Shown: positions 58,418 through 64,000 of the stretch, piece after piece
How positions within the stretch are numbered: position 1 is the stretch's first letter
Layout: each line of letters begins with the position of its first letter
NCBI RefSeq assembly: GCF_013283785.1
Contig: NZ_JABCPZ010000010.1
Location: 1-64,000 of the forward strand
Direction: 5' to 3'
Source: Nonomuraea antri
Lineage (GTDB): Bacteria > Actinomycetota > Actinomycetes > Streptosporangiales > Streptosporangiaceae
DNA length: 64,000 bases
Program-made: the position numbers and the translations under genes
Notes under the pieces: generated by a model
What the model was told of the DNA's origin: nothing
Seen by the model: the letters and a program-made list of their open reading frames with translations, nothing else
Database searches by the model: none

Positions 58418-58588
58418 CTACGCGCCCGCGTTGTATCGCACGTACGTGCGCATCCACAGCAGCCGCAACGCACGCTGCCGAGCATCACCACGCGCCCGGT
58501 ACGGGCAGGCGGTGACCGGCATGCCGCGCTCACCGGCCAGACGACCGAACGTGATCGCGGCCCGGCGGTCGGTCTCAGTGATGGTCAT
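58418..58588 (-). CDS. Small hypothetical protein between head genes
   Basis: A 56-residue basic protein from ATG 58588 in an ATGA overlap with the minor head gene. MTITETDRRAAITFGRLAGE, then ACPYRARGDARQRALRLLWM. Seen as a short conserved spacer gene in similar phages, no function known to me. Confidence 0.5.
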   Translation of the reverse strand: MTITETDRRAAITFGRLAGERGMPVTACPYRARGDARQRALRLLWMRTYVRYNAGA

Positions 58589-61062
58589 ACGCCGAACTCC
58601 CTCCCGGCGCCGCCCGCGCGGATCTGCTCGGCCGCCCGCCGGTCGGACTCCCGCCCGAGCCACTGCGCGCGGAACTCTGTGAGTGTCAGCCGCGGGCTGT
58701 CCTGCCAGAACCGCAGCAGTTCCTCCGAGGCGTACTTCCGAGCGCGTGCGCCTGGCCCGGAGAACAGCGACCGCTCGTTGATCCCGGCCGCCCGCCCTTC
58801 GGCGTTCAGCATGAACCCGTTCGTGTCGGCCTCGGCCCGCTCGTACGCCCGGTCGAGCCATTCGGCGTACAAGCGGCGCACCGCCTGGTCGATGTCCTCG
58901 CCCGGGCGACGGTCAGCCTCCAGCAGCGCCCGCCGCTCCTGACGCTCCAGCTCGGCCGGGTCCAGCCCGTGAACCTCGGCGTACGCCTCCATGTAGGAGT
59001 AGCGGCCCGACGCGATCAGGTCCGAGATCTGCCGGTCGGCGTCGGTCTCTTCCTCGCGCCAGTTCCACGTCCAGACGTCGCGTGTCTCCCGCTCGATGCG
59101 GTCCAGCTCGTCCAGCAGGCGGGACATGCCGTCGTCGTCGTCCTGGTACCGCTCCATCACCGCCATCACGTCGTCGTCGCTGAGATCGTTGATGTTGTGG
59201 ATCTCCCTCAGCGCCGCGATCGGGTCGTCGGCCCTGGCCGGGCTCTGCCGCCGCTTCGGCTCCTCACGCGGCTTGGCCGGCTCGGGGCTCGGGGTCGGCT
59301 TCCGCGTGGTGCGGCGGCCACCTCGAACCGCCCGAAACAGCGACTTGTAGTAGCCGGGCCGGTGGTCGGGAGTGGCCTCCTCATACCTGTCGGCCGCCTC
59401 CATGATCGCCGCCGCGAACGTATCCGGATCAGCGTCGCGCCGCTCCTCGTCCCAGACGTCGAAGATCTCACTATCGGACGCCGCCGCCGGGTCGATCCCG
59501 TACTTGGACTGGAGCCGAATCCGGATCCAGGCGGCCAACTGCTCGGTCACCTCGGTCTTGGTCATCCGCTTGTCGGTGCCAGGCTTGACCGGCGGCTTCC
59601 ACGCCTCCTCCTCCACCTGGCGCGCGGTCTCCTCGACCTCGGCCGCAGCCTCGTCGCGGCGTTTGACCTCCTGTTCGAGCCGCGCCATAGCCTGCTCGTC
59701 GGTGGCGAACTTCGCTGCCTGCTCGGCGAGCTGCTCGTCGGTCAACGTGTCCAGGTCCCTCGGCGGAGCATCGGCCTTCTCACGCTCCCGCCTGCGACGA
59801 AGCGACGTCACCTTCGGCAAGGCCCGAAGCTGCTCCTCGTACTCGGCCGCCTTCGCCTCAGCCTTCGCCCGAGCTTCATCGTCCTCTGCCTCGGCAGCAC
59901 GCCGGCGTGCGGCGTTGATCTTCCGCTGCAGGTCAGATCCCGCCGTCAGCTCCGAAAGCTGCCCCTCGTACTGGGCCACCTTCGCATCGGCCTTCGCCCG
60001 AGCGCCATCATCGAGCGCGACCGCTGCTCGCCGCCGGTGCTCGCGAACCTTGCGTTCGAGATACCGCTGCCGCTGCGCATCCTCGTACGTCGTGTCCGAC
60101 CGTACGACCGGCGCCGGCTTGGACACGCCCGGAAGGTAGGCGTTCAGGCTGTGGCCGCAGGACGGGTGCAGCAGCCCCTCCCGCCGCGCCTGCTCGACCA
60201 CCCCCGCCACCTTCACGAACACCTGCACGCCAGTCGCAGGGTTCTCCTCCACGCGCATCCCAGCCGCACCGGACAGCGCCAGCACTTCGCCCTCCCAGGG
60301 GGCACACTGCTTGCAGGTGTACGGCAGCCGGGACACGCTGACGAGGGTGATCCCCGCCTCACGCAGGGTGGACAGGTGCCCATCCACCGCCGCCCGGGCG
60401 GTCGCCGTGCGCATCGCCATCTCGACGTAGGCGGCCATGCTCCACGTGCGGGGCGGCTTCGCCCCGTCGACGAACCCGCTAATGCCCTGCGCAGCGAACT
60501 TGTCGAGCGCCCGCTGCGCTGCCTCGTCCAGAGTCTCTGCACCCACCAGCACCCGACTGGCGGTCTCGGCGACCACGCTGCGGTACATGTAGTCGACGGC
60601 ACGAAGCGCGCCTTGGCTCACCGCCGCAACCATCTTGGCCGAGTAGGCGGCCAGCTCGGCGACGCCCTCACCAGCGTTGATGCCCTGCTCCGCGCCGAGA
60701 TTCTTCGCATCCTGCAGCACCTTGGCCAGCCGCTTGCGAAGCTTCGCGTCATGGACCTGCAGCACCGCGCCGCGCACCGCGGCGTCCATGCCTTCGGCCC
60801 AGGTGTCCAGCACCGCCCGCTGCGCGGCCGCCTTCGCGGCCGCCTCCAGACGGCGGACGATCGACTCGGCTTCCTTGCGGAGCTGGGTGACCTCGGCGAG
60901 CCTCTGATCCGCCCAGTCGGCGCCGTCGCTGGTGTCGAGGTCCTTGCCGACCCGCGCGGCGATGCGCTCCAGGAGCGCCGTCTCCGCGTCGACGTACATG
61001 GCTGCGATGAGCCGCGCCTGCTCCAGCCCAGCCTCGATCGCCCCGGCTGGAGTGATGGTCAT
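58585..61062 (-). CDS. Minor head protein (Mu F-like) with long repetitive extension
   Basis: An 825-residue protein. Residues ~1-300 match phage head morphogenesis proteins (SPP1 gp7/Mu F): AAYVEMAMRTATARAAVDGH, LPYTCKQCAPWEGEVLAL with the zinc-like Cys pair, and EGLLHPSCGHSLNAYLPGVS. Residues ~330-420 contain two related charged coiled-coil repeats (YLERKVREHRRRAAVALDDG and LQRKINAARRRAAEAEDDEA). The remaining ~400 residues are acidic and coiled. The usual family is 250-450 residues, so the long C-terminal extension is unusual. Start overlaps the portal stop. Confidence 0.7.
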   Translation of the reverse strand: MTITPAGAIEAGLEQARLIAAMYVDAETALLERIAARVGKDLDTSDGADWADQRLAEVTQLRKEAESIVRRLEAAAKAAAQRAVLDTWAEGMDAAVRGAVLQVHDAKLRKRLAKVLQDAKNLGAEQGINAGEGVAELAAYSAKMVAAVSQGALRAVDYMYRSVVAETASRVLVGAETLDEAAQRALDKFAAQGISGFVDGAKPPRTWSMAAYVEMAMRTATARAAVDGHLSTLREAGITLVSVSRLPYTCKQCAPWEGEVLALSGAAGMRVEENPATGVQVFVKVAGVVEQARREGLLHPSCGHSLNAYLPGVSKPAPVVRSDTTYEDAQRQRYLERKVREHRRRAAVALDDGARAKADAKVAQYEGQLSELTAGSDLQRKINAARRRAAEAEDDEARAKAEAKAAEYEEQLRALPKVTSLRRRREREKADAPPRDLDTLTDEQLAEQAAKFATDEQAMARLEQEVKRRDEAAAEVEETARQVEEEAWKPPVKPGTDKRMTKTEVTEQLAAWIRIRLQSKYGIDPAAASDSEIFDVWDEERRDADPDTFAAAIMEAADRYEEATPDHRPGYYKSLFRAVRGGRRTTRKPTPSPEPAKPREEPKRRQSPARADDPIAALREIHNINDLSDDDVMAVMERYQDDDDGMSRLLDELDRIERETRDVWTWNWREEETDADRQISDLIASGRYSYMEAYAEVHGLDPAELERQERRALLEADRRPGEDIDQAVRRLYAEWLDRAYERAEADTNGFMLNAEGRAAGINERSLFSGPGARARKYASEELLRFWQDSPRLTLTEFRAQWLGRESDRRAAEQIRAGGAGREFGV

Positions 61063-62636
61063 CAGTCCTCGCCGGTCGCATCAGGGATCCACGTCTCGCC
61101 CAGTGTTGCCGGGTCGGGCACGTTCAGGCCGAGCTCGTCGCGGAGCCGCGTCTTCTCAGCTTCGACCTGGACGTCGTCCCAGTCGGGATGCACCCACCTG
61201 ATTTTCGTGTCCAGGCTGACGGCTTGGGCCCGGTTCAGCAGGTCCAGCGTTCGCCCGATCGACTCCGGGTCCGGCATGACGCCGTCCGGCCATTCGACGG
61301 TGGCACGCTCAGCCACGACCTTCGTCCCGAACACAGCATGATCCACTGCCAGCATCGCCTCCGCCAACCAGGCCAAGCGCGGCGTCCAATAGCCGATCTT
61401 CCGACCGCGCGTCGAGTACGAGCGGTGCTTCTCCATGTGGATCTCGGTCGCCGTCTTGGCCTGGCCGTTGCCGCCCTCAGCGAACGACTGCAGCGCGTAT
61501 CCTGCGCCGCGAACGATCTGCTCCACCAGGCCTTTCGACGTGTCGGCGTGCTCCTGCACGCGGATGGAGAACTGGCTGAGGGTGATCATGCTGCCGGGGT
61601 TCTGCGGCGACGGCAGCATGCCGCCCAGCGCGCTGTAAATCTCCCGGTCCGGATCCCAAGACGCGGCCTGGCCACGCCCGGCCGTCGTCAGGTACACCTC
61701 CGGGACGATGATCCTGGCTTTGCCGAGCCGCAGGTCACGCATCCAGCTCGTCCACGTCTCGTCCAGGGCGTCCATCAACGGCTCGACACCGGCGTAGTCG
61801 CTGCGGCCGACCGCCGTACCCCTGATGAGCCTGTGCGGCCTCATGTTCGGGACGTAGTCGACCAGCAGGCCACGCCCGTACCCGCTGTCGAACCCGCCGT
61901 CTTCGTCCACCAGCGGCGCGAACTCGGCGGTGGCCGGGTGGTCCTCCAGCGGCATTTGCCTGCCCAGGTGGTCCTCGTCGCCGAGGTACAAGCCATGGAA
62001 GACGCGGCCGATCTCGTGCTTCTCCAGGTGTCGCCACACCTCGCCGGATCGGGCGTCCTCGTGCACGACCCGCCAGAAAGTGACGGCCTTGAGCCGGCCA
62101 TGGTGGAACTCCGGCACCGCGGCGTCCGGCGGCAGCGCGTCCACGACCGGGTGATCAGCCATGGTCGTGTCCCAGCCCACCCTGAGGTAGACGCCGCCGT
62201 ACGCGGCTGCCAGCTCTGCGGCTTCAAGCAGGCTGCCGTACGCGCCTGCCTCGTGCAGGACGGAGTCGAGCCGCTGCTGTCCCTTCTTGCCCTTCAGCTT
62301 CAGAGTGGGCGGCTCGGAAAACAGCAGGTCAGCCGAGGTGGCGGCGATGTCAGCGGCGAGCGGGATGTGAAGCTTCGTCGCCCGCGACTGCGCGGCCGGG
62401 GTCGGCGTCCCCCAGAAGTACCGAACCATCCGGCCGAGGTAACCGCCCGCACGAGTGATCGGACGGTCCCAGCCCTTCGGGTCCATGCCCATCCTGGGCT
62501 GTGCCTGATTGCCGCCGTACACCTGCGCCAGCTTGTCCGGGTCACCGGCGTACCAAGCTCCGTGGGTGTCGTAGAGCCGCATCTCCTGACGGATCGCAGG
62601 CGGCGGCCACTCCACATTACGATCGGGAAGCGGCAT
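61062..62636 (-). CDS. Portal protein (SPP1 gp6-like)
   Basis: A 524-residue protein (MPLPDRNVEWPPPAIRQEMR). VRYFWGTPTPAAQSRATKLH, LPLAADIAATSADLLFSEPP, VYLRVGWDTTMADHPVVDAL, and a C-terminal clip/stem region (GYALQSFAEGGNGQAKTATE) match SPP1-type portals. It forms the dodecameric ring through which DNA enters. Terminase is expected upstream, beyond the window edge. Confidence 0.85.
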   Translation of the reverse strand: MPLPDRNVEWPPPAIRQEMRLYDTHGAWYAGDPDKLAQVYGGNQAQPRMGMDPKGWDRPITRAGGYLGRMVRYFWGTPTPAAQSRATKLHIPLAADIAATSADLLFSEPPTLKLKGKKGQQRLDSVLHEAGAYGSLLEAAELAAAYGGVYLRVGWDTTMADHPVVDALPPDAAVPEFHHGRLKAVTFWRVVHEDARSGEVWRHLEKHEIGRVFHGLYLGDEDHLGRQMPLEDHPATAEFAPLVDEDGGFDSGYGRGLLVDYVPNMRPHRLIRGTAVGRSDYAGVEPLMDALDETWTSWMRDLRLGKARIIVPEVYLTTAGRGQAASWDPDREIYSALGGMLPSPQNPGSMITLSQFSIRVQEHADTSKGLVEQIVRGAGYALQSFAEGGNGQAKTATEIHMEKHRSYSTRGRKIGYWTPRLAWLAEAMLAVDHAVFGTKVVAERATVEWPDGVMPDPESIGRTLDLLNRAQAVSLDTKIRWVHPDWDDVQVEAEKTRLRDELGLNVPDPATLGETWIPDATGED

Positions 62637-62660
62637 CGCCCACGCTCCTCATCTGCATGC

Positions 62661-62921
62661 TCATCCAGCAGCCGCCGGCCAGTGCCAGGTGCCGGGCTCG
62701 GAACCGGGTGGGATGTTGTGCTCGGGGAAGCCGCCCGCTGCGCCAGGGGTGAACACCCACAGGTGCACGTGGAAAGCGGAGTCCAGCGGAGGGACTGCGC
62801 CCACCTGCACTCCGGCGGGGTCGAGGGTGTCCACGTCAGCGGTCACGATGGCCGCTCTGATCGCGTGGAGGCCCTGCGTGCCCCGGTAGCGGACGATCCG
62901 ACCGGTCGTCGGGCGATCCAT
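62661..62921 (-). CDS. GRIV-x-Y small protein, copy 2
   Basis: An 86-residue protein: RPTTGRIVRYRGTQGLHAIR and PPGSEPGTWHWPAAAG. It resembles the protein at 39377-39673. Its place before the portal differs from the lysis-linked copy, so the two may have different partners. Function unknown. Confidence 0.6.
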   Translation of the reverse strand: MDRPTTGRIVRYRGTQGLHAIRAAIVTADVDTLDPAGVQVGAVPPLDSAFHVHLWVFTPGAAGGFPEHNIPPGSEPGTWHWPAAAG

Positions 62922-62930
62922 GAAGACTCC

Positions 62931-63230
62931 TTAGATGACGTCGATCAGCCCGGCGGGAAGGACTGGCTTCTCAAGCTGGGCGGTCACCCGCACCCACGCC
63001 TGCCAGGTGCCGTCCGGGCGCGAGGCGGTACCCCCAGGGCCGAACAGGATCCGCGCCGTCGCGCCCTTGTCGGTCACGGACCCGGGCTTCCACTCGGCGG
63101 CGTGCCAGTCCCCTTCAACGGGCTCGGCCCCCGGCGCGGTGAACGCGATCTCCACCTGCTCCGTCGCCGTCGCGCCGCGCACGAAGATCGGCAGCCACTC
63201 TCGCGACAGCGACGAGATCGTCTCTCCCAA
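62931..63230 (-). CDS. Hypothetical structural-region protein
   Basis: A 99-residue beta-rich protein from TTG 63230, which has an AAGGAG ribosome site at the right distance (GETISSLSREWLPIFVRGAT). No earlier start is credible because the upstream stop lies 11 bases away. IFVRGATATEQVEIAF and WQAWVRVTAQLE suggest a small immunoglobulin-like fold. Role unknown. Confidence 0.55.
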   Translation of the reverse strand: MGETISSLSREWLPIFVRGATATEQVEIAFTAPGAEPVEGDWHAAEWKPGSVTDKGATARILFGPGGTASRPDGTWQAWVRVTAQLEKPVLPAGLIDVI

Positions 63231-63240
63231 GTCGGGCTCC

Positions 63241-64000
63241 TTACGTGTATGCGGACCAGGCACAAGCCGGCGGCTCAGCGCCCCACCCGCGTGGGGCCAG
63301 CTCGGCGCCCCAACTCCTGTGCGGCCCGTCGACGCCGGTGATCTCGTTGCCGAGGTCCACGACCAGCGCGGTTTCGGCGAGCCCGGCCGAGTCCGACGCG
63401 CCAACGGGCTGGCCAGCCACGGCGGTGTCAGCAGCGGTGAGCGAGTCGGCGCGGGTGATGAGTACGGTGACGCTGGCCGTCTCAGCAGCGCTCACGCTTT
63501 CGCCGGTGAGCGGTCCCGCTACGGCCTGGTCAAGCACGGTGGCCGACTCGGACGCCGAACGCCCCACGTCGATCCGCGCCATCTCCTCCAGGGCGGCGAA
63601 GTCACCGCCGGCGACAGCCGCGGCCAGCGTTGCTGCCTCGACCGTGCTGGCGGCGTCGCTGGTGACCGGGCCGAGCGTTTCCTGTTTCGACGAAGTGTCG
63701 ACCAGCGCCCCATAGTCGGAGGCCGTGAGCGCGACCGCAGCCGACTCGGAGAGCACACCGGTGTCGGCGCGGCTGGTCGTCGAGGTGATCTGGACGGTTT
63801 CGGAGGCCGCGGCGGTCTCCGCCCGAGACGCGGTCCCGGCCGCGGCCGCGATGTCGCTGACTACCGCCGTGTCCGTGCGCTGGGCCGACGCTGTGACCGC
63901 TGACGTTTCCGCGACCGCGCCCTGCTCAGAGACGAGCCGAGCCGCCTGCCCTGTGTCCACCACGGCGGCAGAGTCGGAGCGGGCGAGGACCGCCCGCACA
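63241..64000 (-). CDS. Repetitive Ala/Ser/Thr protein, partial (continues beyond the window)
   Basis: At least 250 residues of degenerate repeats (units such as SDSAAVVDTG, SASESATVLDQA, RADSLTAADTAVAG) about 17-20 residues long, ending in a short soluble tail (GNEITGVDGPHRSWGAELAP). The frame is open at 64000, so the N terminus is missing. Similar low-complexity proteins occur next to portal genes in actinobacterial prophages; function unknown, possibly a virion surface fibre. Confidence 0.6.
   Translation of the reverse strand, partial: VRAVLARSDSAAVVDTGQAARLVSEQGAVAETSAVTASAQRTDTAVVSDIAAAAGTASRAETAAASETVQITSTTSRADTGVLSESAAVALTASDYGALVDTSSKQETLGPVTSDAASTVEAATLAAAVAGGDFAALEEMARIDVGRSASESATVLDQAVAGPLTGESVSAAETASVTVLITRADSLTAADTAVAGQPVGASDSAGLAETALVVDLGNEITGVDGPHRSWGAELAPRGWGAEPPACAWSAYT

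Noticed and set aside
56542..58942. Long rightward open frames opposite capsid and scaffold genes
   Set aside because: Antisense to well-supported head genes; no ribosome sites or family features.
62770..62793. Another partial copy of the box (GAAAGCGGAGTCC)
   Set aside because: Right half is not conserved and it lies inside a coding gene; likely chance.
58969..63341. Rightward frames of 790 and 717 codons
   Set aside because: Mirror frames of the minor head and portal genes produced by high GC content.
1..64000. CRISPR arrays, rRNA or tRNA genes, transposases
   Set aside because: No regular repeat-spacer pattern, no rRNA or tRNA-like sequence and no transposase motifs found on reading; the only mobile gene inside a gene is the intein.

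Overview
The window is about 64 kb of high-GC actinobacterial DNA that reads as most of a temperate siphovirus (or phage-plasmid) of a mycelial actinomycete. The host group is suggested by GC-rich codon use, GTG/TTG starts, a WhiB-like protein, an SsgA-like protein, DUF397 and S-adenosyl-methyltransferase (DUF574-like) genes, and an FtsK/TraB-type translocase of the kind found in actinomycete integrative elements. Bases 5-37 match the Illumina Nextera read-1 adapter with one mismatch, so the left end is the raw end of an assembled contig, not a biological end.

Layout. (1) 0.1-3.6 kb: small genes (ribbon-helix-helix-like, Cys-cluster protein, frameshifted HU-like), a secreted trypsin-like protease and a lipoprotein. 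(2) 4-10 kb: a C5-cytosine methyltransferase interrupted by a 404-residue intein placed exactly before its catalytic Cys, an uncharacterised rightward gene, and a DUF3560/N6-adenine methyltransferase fusion. (3) 10-17.4 kb: a leftward early operon of small, often Cys-rich proteins, including an ArdC-like protein, a PP2C phosphatase and a DUF6011-type protein, punctuated by hairpins and a conserved ~21-bp box. (4) 17.6-29 kb: a module resembling actinomycete integrative and conjugative elements (AICEs): Rep-like initiator, tyrosine integrase, excisionase, FtsK/TraB translocase with small membrane proteins, SsgA-like protein, DUF2637 protein, WhiB and a GntR/UTRA regulator. (5) 29-38.9 kb: rightward cargo: PIN-domain protein, alpha/beta hydrolase, an XRE regulator (leftward), a methyltransferase, DUF397, and a tightly coupled set: a thymidylate-synthase-fold enzyme carrying the Asp of (d)CMP hydroxymethylases, an NDP kinase, a radical SAM enzyme and a DEDDh exonuclease. 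(6) 39-64 kb: leftward late genes, here given from right to left in transcription order: a repetitive protein cut by the window edge, portal, Mu F-like head protein, scaffold, capsid, connectors, tail tube, frameshifted tail chaperones, a second C5 methyltransferase, tape measure, distal tail protein, a duplicated tail module, amidase and holin. Terminase would lie beyond 64,000.

How the parts may work together. The integrase, excisionase, Rep and translocase give an integrative, possibly plasmid-like, lifestyle. Three orphan DNA methyltransferases and an ArdC-like protein point to evasion of host restriction. The 35.4-38.8 kb operon is the best candidate for an undescribed system: its order (hydroxymethylase-like enzyme, NDP kinase, radical SAM, exonuclease) would fit production of a modified cytidine nucleotide, for DNA modification or for defence; this is inference. 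WhiB-like and SsgA-like proteins suggest interference with host development. Two diverged copies of an unknown protein family (7.7 kb and 48 kb), both against the direction of their neighbours, look like independently expressed lysogeny genes.

Regulatory structure is unusually visible: nine copies of a box with core GCGGWWCCGC spread from 11 to 57 kb, 9-bp GACGCGTCA-type repeats in three clusters around rep, int and xis, a perfect 16-bp palindrome before the GntR gene, and a set of near-identical hairpin terminators.
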